DNA from: Agelas oroides
Taxonomy: Eukaryota; Porifera; Demospongiae; Agelasida; Agelasidae
Direction of reading: 5' to 3'
DNA length: 64,000 nt
Assembly: GCA_949130485.1 (NCBI GenBank)
Contig: OX422186.1
Location: 3,017,313-3,081,312 of the forward strand
Below, one piece after another: positions 35,641-48,363 of this stretch (position 1 is the first letter of the stretch; each line of letters begins with the position of its first letter). The position numbers were made by a program, and so were the translations under genes. Below the pieces are notes generated by a model that was not told the origin of the DNA, made no database searches, and saw nothing but the letters and a program-made list of their open reading frames with translations.

Positions 35641-36249
35641 GAAAGTGTTTATACAGCCAACTTCCTATAGATGTCTTCTTTCCTGTCTCTTCCCACTCAT
35701 GACACTCGGACTCACCATCAATGTTGAGCATCATCTTCCACTGAGACGGCCGAATGCTCTGGTGGAACCCAAACCACACCTCCCGTCCATTGCCCAGGAG
35801 GTATGGCTCCCCATCCGGAGGGGCAAAGAACGACCGACCAACAGGAGTGTATCTGGGAGAGAGGAAGTGTACAGTGTGTATGTGGCACAATGCACGTGTG
35901 TTATGCCATACAAATGTGCGCGCGCAGACACAAAAACACACACAAGTACGCACACGTACACATAGCAAAGTATAAACAAGTCCTGATTATTTAAGGAAAA
36001 GTTCCAAAGAAAGGGCGCATTAATTTCCCCCTTTCAATGAAGCCCAGACTTGATGATGGGTAGTACAAACAACAGTACATGGTGAAGGTAAATGTAGGGC
36101 CACACCCACCTCATGGAGGGGAGGTGTCTCATGACCACATCAAGAGCTTGGATGGACTCGAAGGGCATGCCCAGTTGCTCCCCCCTCAGGACCTGCTCCA
36201 ACAGCTCCAGGTTCACCTGGGCCACGTGCTTGATGCCAACCTGTTGGGA

Positions 36250-36740
36250 CAGAAAGGTTGGGGGGAAGGGACAGAGAAAGGGAAGGAAGTAAAGGAGAAG
36301 AGATGAAAAGATAGGGAAGTAAGTGAAGGAAAAGAGGGAAGGGAGTAAAGAGGTGAGAGAGGTGAGAGAAGGGTGGGGGGAGGAATGGGGGAAGGGAGGA
36401 GGAGGGAAAGGGAGGGGAGTGGATAGAAAGGGGAGGTACATGTGGGGAGAGGGAAGGGGATGGAGAAGCCAGGGAGGGATGGAGGAAAGAAGGGAAGAGG
36501 AGGAATGGGGAAAGGGAGGAAGAGGGAAAGGGAGGAAGAGGGAAAGGGAGGGAGTGGATAGAAAGGGGAGGTACATGTGGGGAGAGGGAAGGGGATGGAG
36601 AAGCCGGGAGGGATGGAGGAAGGAAGGGAAGAGGAGAAAGGGGAGGGAGGGAGGAGAGGTGAGAGATGGAAAAAGGAGGAGGGAGAGGGGATAGGAGGGG
36701 AGGTAAGGTGAGGGAGGGAGGAAGGGAAGGAAAAGGAGAT
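36250..36740. repeat. Purine-rich tract with an internal ~120-bp duplication
   Basis: GGGAAGGGAGGA-rich run. A block GTGGATAGAAAGGGGAGGTA... at 36419 recurs at 36555. On the Argonaute sense strand it is a ~500-nt C/T tract ending at the acceptor of the exon starting at 36240. Confidence 0.9.
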
Positions 36741-37118
36741 GAGAAGAGAGAAGATGAAAGGTACATGGAAATAAAATCGACCAACAAAGGTGGCAGGATA
36801 GGATGAACAGTAAAGAAAAGTTTGACTAATGACCAAAGTAGAAGAAGGGTACTCACCGTGAAAGTCCTCTCCTTGCCATCACCACCAGGCAAAGTGACGT
36901 TTAGTTCAACCTGAGGGGGAGACACCAGCTGAAACATGACACACTCACCACTCTCCACCAACTGTCAGGGAGACTCACTGCTACCCAAATGTCCACATAC
37001 ATGCACACTGGGAATGACTTTTAGACTGGCGGCACCCACAGTATGTGTGTAAAAGATCTCCAGTCATGCTCCCAATGGTATATGTAGAGATATACAACTG
37101 CATATACATATATATCCA

Positions 37119-38090
37119 CTAGTGTAGATGCAAGGCATCTTGGGGCGAGCCTGAGCAAGCGGTACAATACCACATGGATGCCATATGGGTAGTATAGTCC
37201 CAGTGCACACCCTCCATTTCCTTTCCAGCGTATAAAAAATCTTGCAAAGAACCAGCGTATGCAAGGAAGACTACTTGAAGACTAGTACAAAGAATGTGCC
37301 CTGAGACGAATGCATGAATGAATACTAAGCCAGAGACGAAACAACAGCATTGCACAACAACGTTTTCAGAGTTGTGGTGTAATGTTGAGAAAAGCAGATC
37401 AGTCAGTGTGCGAACACGAGAGCAGGCAACAAATGTCAGTCCACAGGCAAACTCTTTCATTCCAACGTCGATCACCACTTTGTCTAGGGTAAGGCCCTGT
37501 GCCTTGTGGATAGTGACAGCCCATGCTAGCTTTAGTGGCAGTTGCAATCGTGAACACTGGGCACTTGATGCAGACCAGGTGTGGCGGATGGGGACAATAG
37601 GGACTGTTCCGTCAGGAAGGGTGGGGCCTGGGCAGGAATCAAACCGTAGCATAACAGGAACTGGCAGGTTGGGTGGTGCTTGACCACTTTTGTAGCAAAT
37701 GGCTATTACTGTTCCCATGGCTCCGTTGACCAGTCCAACTCCAGTCCAAAGGTTGGAAGTGAGCATGACCCGAGCACCATGTGTATATGCAAATAACTGG
37801 GTCTAGTCCAGCTGCATCATCAGACGAAGCCTTGGATGCATTTGGCCCTGTGTGAATGGCTTTTGAGCAGCGTGCCTAGCACGACCTCTCTCCCTTCGCT
37901 TTCTCGTTCCTTTGTTCCGCTGTCTCTGCAGCACGTCGAGCTCTGTCTCTCTTGTTTCTGGGCCGTCTCTGATCTTCGGCGACTTCCTGTTCCTGCGCTG
38001 GCTTGAGAGCTCTTCTAGAGCTGCTCTGGGTATCCATGTTCAACAAAACTTGTAGCCTAAAACGCTGAAGGTGGATCAAAACTCAGAAGT
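37119..38090 (-). mobile_element. Helitron remnant with helicase C-terminus
   Basis: The minus-strand 3' terminus at 37119 has the canonical form: hairpin AGATGC-CTT-GCATCT, then ACACTAG, followed by T. Upstream, 37770-37360 encodes the C-terminal motifs of a Pif1-type Helitron helicase (MLTSNLWTGVGLVNGAMG, AVTIHKAQGLTLDKV, VACSRVRTLTDLL). Further 5', 38034-37876 encodes a basic N-terminal segment (RNKRDRARRAAETAEQRNE). The Rep domain and most of the helicase are missing. It sits in Argonaute intron 2. The GGGGCGAGCCTGAGC motif near its ends also occurs at 38265 and in 54.5-56.3 kb. Confidence 0.8.
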
Positions 38091-38748
38091 AGGGCTAGAC
38101 TAGACCAAGTGCTCTTTTCGATATTCCGTCCGCACTTGAACTCGGCGTGCGCAATGTTTCGGGTTAAAAGAGTCAACTTGCATTTACGGAACGACGTACG
38201 ACGGATATATATATATTATATACATGTATATATGAAAAATTCACCGTTCGACTCGCTAGTGTGGGGCTCGCTCAGGCTCGCCCCAATTATGTGTAGCTAC
38301 AGTACATGCACTTTTTACATATGTTCCAGCACATGTATAAAGCAAAATCACTGGGGCCCAAACACAGATTCATCATATGTTTGTGAGGTGACTGTTGCTA
38401 CATGACATACCTTGTACTGTTAAACATATGATCATTAGCCTTAGCACGGTTACTTTATTCACAGCTTTAGCCCCCAACCTCTTGCCACTGGCTGGCTTTG
38501 TACAACACACTCCTACACATGTACACATGTGCAGGTCTTCATTTAGAGGGGTGCAAAGAGGGACATTCACCCCCCTTGGAACTTGCAAGTCAAGAGTGCC
38601 TTACCAGTACTAGTAAATGTGGTAACCAGTTCCATTTATAGATAGTGAAAATTTTACTTGAAAAGGTGAGGGTCTAAAATTTCCTAGGGGCAAGCCGCCA
38701 GCCCCCCTGTATAGTTTGTGTATTAAGCACAACAACACGGGGTTGTCC

Positions 38749-41700
38749 TGTCACGCCGTGGATGGTCCCCCCTCAAAATCGGTCCCCCCGGACCGTCCGT
38801 AGCAGAATATTTGGTCCCCCCGGACCAAATATCGCAGCCATACCTGGTCCCCCCCTGCCGCGGATGGTCCCACCCCTGGCGGTCATTAATTAGAATCAAA
38901 GTTCGTGCCTAGGACAAGTGTTCCATGGAAAGATGGATATGTCCAATCAGCTTGAAGCCGAGTTTTCGAGGCGAGATAAAACGATGGGGCTTTCCACCTG
39001 TGCGCAATTGAAACTATGGACTCGAAGAACGCCGAAGATCAACTACCGATGGAGACTGCGGACGAAGATCAGCCCGCACCGACGCAGGACCGCGACGACG
39101 AAGTTGCACTGGTGGAGAAAGCGTACTTTTACCTCACCGAGAAGCGGTACCCAACTGACTGCACTAAAAACGAGAAGCGAAGTATTCGACGGAAGTCTGA
39201 GAAACTGGTGGTGAAAGACGGAGTTCTGTATTACAGGAAGAAGGATGGGAGCGAGGTACGAAGTGTGTGTGCGCAGTTTACTACCTGGTTAAGAATCTAT
39301 GTGTCTGACATTTATAGTAATAGTTATGTATGCATAGACTAAATGTGTTTGTTAACCAGTCATCAATGTTCCACAGGTTCGGTTTGTTATGAATAACAAA
39401 GAACGCACAAAGATCCTGGAAGCGTGCCATAAGGATCCAACATCAGGCCACATGGGCACCAAGAAGACTCTGGCCCGCATCACACAAAGGTTCATATGGC
39501 CAGGAGTAGCAAAGGACGTGAACCATCTTGTAAGTACTTTATCTAGTGCTATTTCTAGACGTCATGGCCATTTTTCATATGTTTGAATCCATGTTGACTT
39601 ATCAATATGTGCTTTAGGTTGAAGCTTGTGATGTCTGTCAGAGAACTGGGAGGAAGATGAGCAAGGCAGCTCCAGAGCTTCACCCAGTACCTGTTGTCTC
39701 GCCTTGGCATCATCTGGGCATTGACTTTATTGGGCCGCTTACTCCATCCGCACATGGTTGCCGATATATTCTTACCTTGAGCGACTATTTCACGAAGTTT
39801 GTGCAGGCTTTTGCCATGGAATCAAAACATGCCACAGGAGTCGCCAATGCACTATTCAAGGTATGAATCTGAGCAAAGACTGGAGACATGTAGACACAGC
39901 TCTAGCTATATAGTACTATGGTGGTGCATAACCCAACTCTTACAATTTATATCTTGCTACTCCTGACTTTCATAGCTTTTCATGAGGTTTGGCTTGCCGA
40001 AGGTGATCACCTCCGACCAAGGTGGAGAGTTTAACAATTCTCTGGACACTGAGCTGATGAAGACAATGGGAATCGACCATCGCCTGACAACACCTTACCA
40101 TCCACAGGTGATTTATGTTAAACATGCCATGTTCAAATATTTACAGGAATGCTTGTATGTGATTTACTTATGTCAGCTTGTAAGCTTACACAAATGTTAT
40201 GTTTGTTATTCAATGTGCATAGGCAAATGGTCTGGTGGAAAGATTTAATCAGACGATCCAGAATATGCTTGTCAAGTTTATCGACACCAAGAAAGAGAGC
40301 TGGGAAGACTACCTTGACACTTGTGTGTATGCCTACAACTCGGCAAAGCATGAGTCATCCAAGTTCAGTCCGTTTGAGGTGATGTTTGGAAGGAGGGCTG
40401 TGCTCCCAATAGATCTTGATGGGGCTAGAGCATGTGAAGATGAGCTGTTGGTGATGGAGGACTTCAACAATGAAGAGCTGGAGAGAATGATGGAGGAGAG
40501 AAGAGCAAGACTAGACGTAGTTCAAGCGAATATTGTTGCTGCACAGGAAAGACAGAAGGAACAGTATGACCGCAAGCATTCCAACCCAGACGTGTTCCGA
40601 GTAGGTTCACTGGTGCTGAAGAAAGATTTCACTCGCAAAAAGCGTGCAGGAGGAAAGCTAGACCACAAATGGCTTGGGCCCTACAGAATTTCAGGTGCCC
40701 TTGGCAGAGGCCTCCATAGGCTAGAAGACGTCAAGAATCCTGCCAAAGTTGTCAGTAGGGTGAATGGTGTACATTTAAAGCAGTATCTTCCTCCGACAGT
40801 GCAGGTATGTATATAATTTTATTTGATTTTATATTTGTGTGCATCTATATGGAGTGCCTTCATCTACAGTTACCTACTACATTACATGTATTAGTAGTGC
40901 ATCGATTTACATGCACATGCAACATTCTGTTCCAGCCTCCTGCCAACTGCAACAATAGCAGCCATTCCGGCAACGACTCCAATGATGGCAGCCATTCCAT
41001 CAACGACTCCAACGGTGACGCCCATTCCAGCAACGACTCCAACAGTGGCAACAGTACCACCAACTCACCTACCAGAGATGATAGTGACAGTATCCCACCA
41101 CTACCTCCTCCTATGCCACCACTAAAAGATCTTGCTAGGTTTGCCTCACCCCTTAAAGGCTTTGGGGACCACAGCATTGACTGCAATGACACGCTCCCAT
41201 CAATTCCTGATGACCTCAGTGATTTTGGCGCACCTTTCTCAAGTACACCTACAACAAATGAAAAACAGCCTACCAAGCCCGTATTGCTGCTTTCACCTGA
41301 GCTTTCTGCCCCTCTTAAATCCAGGTTTGGCCAAGAAACTAAGCATTCATGTCGCAATTCTGCTGCTAAGGACTTAATGTTTAAGCACCGCCAAGCCAAG
41401 TGCCATGTAGAGCCATCCAAGCCTTCTGTGTGCATCAACCTGGATTCATACACACCCAAAAGCCCACCACACAATGTGAAAAAGTGGTTGAATAATGATC
41501 TGTTCCAGCTCGATCAATCAGAGAAAGCTATCTTGTTAACACCAACAGCTTGGCTTACAGATAGGATCATCGATGCCTCCCAGAAACTCCTGCTTCAGAA
41601 AATGCCAGGTAATACAGGCTTCCAGAGCGTAACACTGGGAAGAACTCTTCATTTTGAAGTGCAGTCGAATGAATTTGTGCAAATTTTACACAATGGCCAT

Positions 41701-42628
41701 GGACATTGGCTGACAATTAGTACCGTTGGTGTGACACACCCAGAAGTTTCTGTGTACGACAGTATGTATCCGACCACGTCAACACACGTAAAGCATCAGA
41801 TCGCAAGCCTGCTTGCAACTAGTCAAAACGGAATCAGGCTGAGACACATGGACGTGCAAATGCAAAGTGGGGGTTATGACTGTGGGCTATTTGCAATAGC
41901 CTTCGCTACAGCACTCGTCCATAGAGAACAGCCTGGACGCTTCCTGTTTGACCAGGACAAAATGAGGCATCATCTGCTCAAGTGTCTGCTAGAAGGAGAG
42001 CTGACACCATTTCCTGTGAAGAAGACACGACGAAATGCATGTCGAGTAAAAAGTTGGGACACCATAGAGGTTCATTGTGTTTGTAGGATGCCTGAAGTCA
42101 GTGGTGTAGAGATGATCGAGTGTAGCAAATGTAAAACTTGGTACCATATTCCATTTTGTATTTTTGTACCTATAGAGGCTACCCAGGCTAGGAAGGAGTG
42201 GTTTTGTCCTAAATGTACATAGTTTAGTTAACTCAATAACTATATTTAATAACTTGTTGTAATTTATACTGTACATACATGTATTTATTATATTATTGTT
42301 ACTTATGAAGTTATCTTTGAACGCTTAAAGTATACAAGAACGGAGAGGGGAAGGCTTGGGAGATTTCGTGGAATTGAATCTCGGACTCCACAAATGCCCG
42401 CAGGGAAATAGTGAAGAAACAAACTTCGTATCGTGCCAATCTTAAGGCAGACTAAGTGTTAGAGTTAGTTATAAGCGGCCACACTTCATAGTTTGAGTAG
42501 TTTGCTCTGTAGTTAACAATTGTGGTTAACAACTGGAGGGGGACCAACCACGGCAGGGGGGGACCATTCACAGCGCCGTGGATGGTCCGGGGGGACCACT
42601 TTTGAGGGGGACCAACTATAGTATGACA
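38749..42628 (+). mobile_element. Complete Ginger-type DNA transposon
   Basis: 3880 bp with inverted ends starting TGTCA; both share GGTCCCCC-TCAAAA-GGTCCCCCCGGACC. A 4-bp target duplication GTCC lies at 38745-38748 and 42629-42632. Ginger elements are cut-and-paste transposons with a gypsy-like integrase, TGT...ACA ends and 4-bp duplications. No reverse transcriptase or LTR is present. It lies in Argonaute intron 2, in the opposite orientation to that gene. Confidence 0.9.
39016..42222 (+). CDS. Ginger transposase: integrase-Ulp1-PHD (6 exons)
   Basis: Exons 39016-39255, 39377-39529, 39618-39860, 39976-40107, 40223-40804 and 40936-42222 join with phase-0 GT-AG introns into 2637 nt (878 codons plus stop), without any frame break. 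Domains: HHCC zinc-binding region (H-K-D-P-T-S-G-H-M-G ... C-D-V-C); integrase core with Asp in GIDFIGPL, Asp in TSDQGGEF and Glu in ANGLVERFN; GPY-type C-terminal domain near KWLGPYRI (~aa 406); a Ser/Asn-rich linker with SxSGNDSND-type repeats; Ulp1 protease with His~706 (GHGHWLTIS), Asp~724 (VYDSMYP), Cys~766 (YDCGLFAI); C-terminal PHD finger ~831-878 (CVC ... CSKCKTWYH ... WFCPKC). It should catalyse excision and integration of the element. The Ulp1 part may cleave SUMO or act as a maturation protease (inference). The ATG at 39016 begins the open frame of exon 1; another ATG at 38931 is in a different frame. Confidence 0.9.
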
Positions 42629-43159
42629 GTCCTACCCTTGTTCCTAGGCCTCTCAGAACAGTACCATGAGCTCTTACCAATACAAAATGTCAAGGTGCAA
42701 GTAGTGTAAGGTGTGCGAATAAGACGGTGACACCTCCCAAAACTTTTTAACTGTCAACTTTTGTCCCCCCCGGACATTTTATGTACATGTACATGTACAG
42801 TATACAGCTTACCCTATCACGTCCAATGGGAAGTGGTCTTCTGGAGTAAAGGTTCTTTCTGCCGTCAAAGACCAGCTTCTGATGAGCAAAGTACTGTGCT
42901 TGTGACATCACCAGGGCCTCCACAATCTCCCTGTTCACTCTCCGGGGACACTTGTCTGGCACTATGGAAATATCATAATGGTAGAGAACACAATTGGGGA
43001 TCTTCACTTGGAAGTGGTTAGCTCGAAGGAGAATGGGACGTCCGATACGGCCAAATGAGGGTCTGAGGGGAGGGTGGAAGTCGGGTGGTGGTGGTGGTTC
43101 ATGAGGTGAGGTGACAACCGCTGCGGGTGGCCAGATTGGCACCACTGTATGTGTACATT

Positions 43160-43178
43160 CACGTGTGTGTGTGTGTGC

Positions 43179-43266
<88 letters not shown>
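43160..43266. repeat. (TG)n microsatellite
   Basis: About 50 TG units. On the Argonaute sense strand the CA tract ends about 15 bases from the acceptor of exon 2 (43144). Confidence 0.95.
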
Positions 43267-43267
<1 letters not shown>

Positions 43268-44140
43268 TGAGAGAGAGAAAACAATGTCTAGATAATGTGT
43301 TGCCTGGCTGGTGAAGCTCAGTACACAGCCTGTCTAGAGGGAAACACACTAGAACGTGTAAAGTAAACTCTAACAGTCATATCTGATTTATAGTACATCA
43401 TGGTACACCAGACAGTCAGCTTACACGGCACCACTGGGAGTTGATGAGGCAGATACGGCTCCGCCATTCTTTGGAGGACTTCTCGAGGATTGGATCGGAC
43501 TGTGGCCAGCGCTCAGATCACTTCGTTGTTAGGCCTACCGTCTCCGTCACCGTCGCCATTATTAGCCTTCTGATAATTACTATGACGTCATGCACTAATA
43601 AGGAACTAGGGGAAGTACCTCATCTGCATTGGAATGTTAATGACGTGTTTGGTCATGAATATCGTGCCCATGCAGACAGAGAGCTAAGAAGGGTGTGGCG
43701 GGTCACTGACAGCGCAGCTAGTTCAGTAAGGCCATACCAAATTAATTTTATGTTTCACGGATTGCTTAGGTCAGAAACATGACCTGGTAGGCAGGCAAAA
43801 ATGACCAAACTTCTCATAAATTTAATTAGGTACCACTCAGCCACACAAAACTGCTCGCCATCCTCCATTCTTCCCACGTGGTGAGTACTTAGCCTCGTTT
43901 CCAGGCCTTCGCGCGTTCGTCGCTTGCAGTACGAAGAATGCATGTGTACATATTAATTGCATTTTAACATTTTTTTTTCAATTTTCAAGAAAAAGACCCG
44001 GCCGGATCCGTGAAACATCAAATCAATTTGGTATGGCCTATCTAGTTGCTTTGGTACGGTACTTAGCTGCCAAGAAGTGTTTTCATTTTTTGCTGATGTG
44101 AGGCAAGAGAATTGCAGCCCTTCAAGACTATCACGCTTTA

Positions 44141-44862
44141 GGGCCGTCTGGACTGGACTAGTAGAAGTACTGGACTGGTGGACTCAGTGCCCGCTTTTCG
44201 GCATTGGGAGCCCGGAGCCTGGGTATGAGGCTAGCCTATAGGGCTGCATGATGCATTATATAAACCCCCAAATATGCAACCTTTTATGCACAGAATGATT
44301 TGATGCCAAGCTAATAATTTTTTTCAATGACAATAGCCAATGCATAACCTGGGCTTCAAAATTGTCAGGGAGGAGGGGGGGAAGCAAAGGTTGCATGTCA
44401 AAGATTTGATGGAGCAGCACCCCTATGTTCTTTTGCACTTTACCTCCTCGGAACAGAGATTAGCAGTGTAGATGAGGCTTGGTGTGTAAAAAGAAAGGAA
44501 CAAAGGGTATTGCTCACTAATATACACTTGAGCATTACATAGCTTCGGATTTTTCAAGTGAGTGCCTGGAAACGAGGCTGGCTATAGAGCACTACAGTGT
44601 AGCTGTAGTATGCTAACATGGTGTAATGAGACCTCTTTCACTGAAGTCAGGTTGTTTAGCACTATAACATATGGGATGAGAAATCCATTACATGCTGGGT
44701 ACACCTTCACTAATACTGAAGGCCTATAGTAAATTATTAAACAGTGTAGCTATATACAGAGAAGGCTGCAGGGTTCCACACAACTCCATAGGCGAAGGAG
44801 TCCCATTAGAAAGCGTAAAAAAAAATCAGTCCACCAGTCCAGTCCACTGATTGTAGACGGCC
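44141..44862. repeat. Inverted repeat pair, possible MITE
   Basis: GGCCGTCTGGACTGGACT at about 44141 and its partner AGTCCACTGATTGTAGACGG at about 44841 form imperfect inverted arms of ~40 bp, both rich in GGACTGG. The 640 bp between has no gene. I found no clear target duplication. Confidence 0.45.
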
Positions 44863-45219
44863 TCACCCTTGATGCTTCAATACCACAAGTGCTACTTGGT
44901 GTTACGCACCAGTATTTGTACCATGATGAATATTTTGTTTTTGAATCTTGCTAGTAAAATGAATGAAGCATGGCTGTACTTATAGCTACATTTCTAGCAG
45001 CATAATCACATCAACGTTTGAGAACAAAAGATAGCTAGCTAGAATAATAAGCCATTTTATGAGCACAATATTCTTATGCCAAACACTGACCCATGCAGGC
45101 CCACTGGCCGTCTCATGCTTACATGTTCTGTAATTGGCAAGCTATGTGACGAAGTCCCTGCAGCTTCCATGTTTGGAACACAATCAGGTCAGTATAATAT
45201 TATATATACATGAAATGGA

Positions 45220-47592
45220 TCAGAGGAAACTTTTCTGTTGCACTAACAGATCAAACACTTCACCAGATGTAGAGGAATTTAGGCCGTTAAGTTTGCAATT
45301 ATCTTTTGCACCACATACTTCCTGAAGCATCAGCAGAGCTGTTCTTGAAAACAAGGTGGATGTCAATGTTTTGGCCAGGGAGTTGAAAGAAACATTCTTA
45401 ACTTGTTTTGGTATAAATTTGACAATCGGAGTGCTGTAAATCAAGGGGTTACTATTCATCACATAAATGGCTCCTCCTAAATTTGCATGATTGTTCTCCC
45501 AACACACAGTTGTGTGAGGCAAGGAGAGAGTTGAACTAATAGCCAGATATACTGCACCTCCACGGCTCTCTCCTGTATTATCTAGTCCTGCATTGTATCC
45601 ATTGTTTGTAAAGCTAATGTTTCCATTGAATGTTACTTTTAAAGCTTGTAGAGATGGCTCCACCCCGCATTGCAAGGTTGCTGCAAAAGCTGCTAGTAGC
45701 AGTGAAACTAAATGACCTGTTCCTAACTGCATAGATCACATCATTGTTTGCTGAATTACCAGCGAAGTTGTTGGTTCCATTAAAGGTGAATATACTGTGT
45801 GATACAAAGATTGCACCACCAAAAGTGTTAGCTGAGTTGTTGAAAAAGTATTGCTTCCAATGCAGGTAAGTACATTGGATAATATGTGGATTGCACCACC
45901 AAATTTTGCGGAATTATGTGCAAAATTATTAGAACCATTGAAGTCCAGTATGGAATTGGAATTTGCATGGATTGCACCACCCTTAATGCCTGCTGAGTTG
46001 TTGATTAAGTTGTTGGTCCCATTGAAGATAAGTATACATTGCCTGAAGCATAGATCACGCCACCATGCTTCCCCCTCTCCCTCCCTCCTCCCCCTCTCCT
46101 CCCTCTCTCCTCTCACATGAAAATCCCATGAAAAACAAATTTCATGGTAGTTTAATACAGAGGGTGACCTATGAAAATGTAAACATTTAATGTAATTAGG
46201 CATGGCATTTTCATGGCAGTTTTTCTGGTGGTCACACTGTTCCAATGTTCTTTCTTGCCATGTAGGTGTTCTTGAGTTCAATGTTTATCGAACCCAGTCG
46301 GCCAGTGTCCCCCTCGGAGGATCCTATACCCTCAGCCATGAGGGAGCAACTTCCACTTCCATGGAATTAGAATTTGCATGGATTGCACTAAGTCTTAATG
46401 TCTGCTGAGTTGTTGATAAAGTTGTTGGTCCCATTGAAGGTAGCTAAGCATAACATTGCCTGATGCATAGATCACTCCACCATGCTTGATTGCTGAGTTG
46501 TTGATGAAGTTGTTTATTCCAGTTAAGGTGCATGCTACTTTTTGTTCTGTGTAGAATACACCACCATAATGTGCTGATTTATGACTAAAACTACTGGTAC
46601 CATTGAAACTCAATAATATATTGGTAATAGCACCACCATTATTAGAGATGTGTGAGTTGTGTCAGGGGTTATTGAAGAAGTTGTTGATTTCGTTAAGTGT
46701 AAAATTGTCGTTTGTGTAGACTGCGCCACCATTGTAAGCAGAGTTGTGGTTAAAATTACTAGTACCAGTGAAAGTCATTAACATATTGGTTTTTGCATGG
46801 CTGCACCGCCATATTTTGACAAGTTGCCAACGAAACTGCTAGTCCCAATAAAGTGTAGTGAGCTTGTTGATGCATATATCGCTCCAGCACAATAATACTT
46901 ATAATTTGCTGTTTGATGATTTCCGGGTTTCCAATGAATGTTAGGTTGCTGTTGAAGCCAGTAACACCACATCCAAATTCACGTAACTCATCATCACTGG
47001 TTAATAACTGACATGCACATTGAATTCACTCTTCCCTGCCAGAGTAATGATGGTGTTATGTACTGTAAGTCCATTGCCCAGGTTGTCATGGAAGAAACAG
47101 TTAACTAGTTTACCATTCAGTGTAGACTGTAAAAATAAGTCTACTACTAGGTCTAGGACTACTAGCTCGATAACCAACATAACTCCAGGACCTGTTGAAA
47201 GAGGTAAGAGCTAAAGAATAAATGTTGAAGTCCACCATATTTGTATGAACCTGAAGCCAACTTACCCATTGCGAGTGACTGTTGCTATGCCGTATAAAAG
47301 AGACTCACCACGCATTGTCGGCCTGGCTATACTTTGGCAACTGCAATATTCATATCAAGAATGTGGTCACCTGGCAAGAACACCATAGTGGTGTTGGAGG
47401 TAAAATATAGTTCAGCTTCTTGTGCATACAGCACTTAGAAAGTGTGGCACAGTGGTTTAAATTGTGAGGGCAAGATGACCATGAGGTGGCAGTGGGTGTG
47501 ACACAGTACACATTCTCAGCAGAGCAATAGGAGAGGGTGTTAATGAGCAGTGCTGCCACAAGAACAATGAATGGTGTGGACTGAGCCATCAT
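45220..47592 (-). pseudogene. GGAIY/FxNNSA-repeat protein, decayed copy 2
   Basis: Begins with a signal-peptide exon at 47592 (MMAQSTPFIVLVAALLINTL ... CVTPTATSWSSCP), close to that of the copy at 52367. It is followed by at least ten 25-30-residue repeats of the form NGTNNFINNSAxxxGGAIY in all three minus-strand frames, between 46980 and 45740, and by the post-repeat block (GGAIYVMNSNPLIYSTPIV) down to 45220. Frames change many times and the multi-pass C-terminus is absent. The repeats resemble polymorphic-outer-membrane-type beta-helix repeats. This copy cannot encode a full product. Confidence 0.8.
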
Positions 47593-47969
47593 GTAAAATA
47601 GCTGAAAAAAGAGAGGGAATTGCATTTATGGTCCCACTATTACAAGGTATTTTACAAGCTTTTACTGTAAAGTATACAGGTACATGGACCTCCTGTACTG
47701 TGCTTGTGTGATCTAATGAACTGCTTGTGTGGCAAACCTAAATATCTTCTGTCACTTGCAATATGAGGCTGTGCCAAAATTATTAATATAGGCAAGTAGT
47801 AAGATATAGCAAATCACATTTACTTTTTGTGGCCCACACTGTCACTTGACACACACTTGCACTCGAAAACTGAAAGTGATGAATGGTAGCTATAGGTCTT
47901 TTACAGGAGAGTAAACCAATCTGCTGTCACGGTTCAGATCATCAGTGCATACAGCAAATGACTGTTCTG

Positions 47970-48092
47970 GCAAAACAGTCAACTTAAAATGAGTGATTTT
48001 TTTTATCAACTTGACATTCTTGTGTACTGAAAAAAACAGTCAACTTAAAATGAGTGATTTTTTTATCAACTTATGATTCTTGTGTACTGAAA
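47970..48092. repeat. 60-bp tandem duplication
   Basis: CAGTCAACTTAAAATGAGTG...TTCTTGTGTACTGAAAA occurs twice back to back with a few differences. Non-coding. Confidence 0.85.
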
Positions 48093-48363
48093 ACTTGCTC
48101 ACATATTGTCCTTACGTTTGGGAAGGTATGCTTGAAAGCAGGGCCTGTGTTTCATAACAATGCAATTTAGATAGCAAAACAGGAAGTATACAGAGCGAGT
48201 GTTTTTGAATCAACAAAAACAATTATCATTACTAGCTAGCTAATGAAACACACAAAAATTGGGTGTATCAGTTAGCTATGTTACTAATTCGGAACTATTA
48301 GATTATTTACTACATCTATCTACTGTTAATATTTTGAGGAATACAAAAACAGGAACACATAGC

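Noticed and set aside
38931..39214. Alternative plus-strand frame from the ATG at 38931
   Set aside because: It is in another frame from the conserved exon, is Arg/Trp-rich, and overlaps the real first exon of the Ginger gene.
39016..40804. Ty3/gypsy retrotransposon fragment on the plus strand
   Set aside because: The integrase is gypsy-like, but there is no RT or LTR, the gene has introns, and the ends are short TIRs with a 4-bp duplication, as in Ginger.
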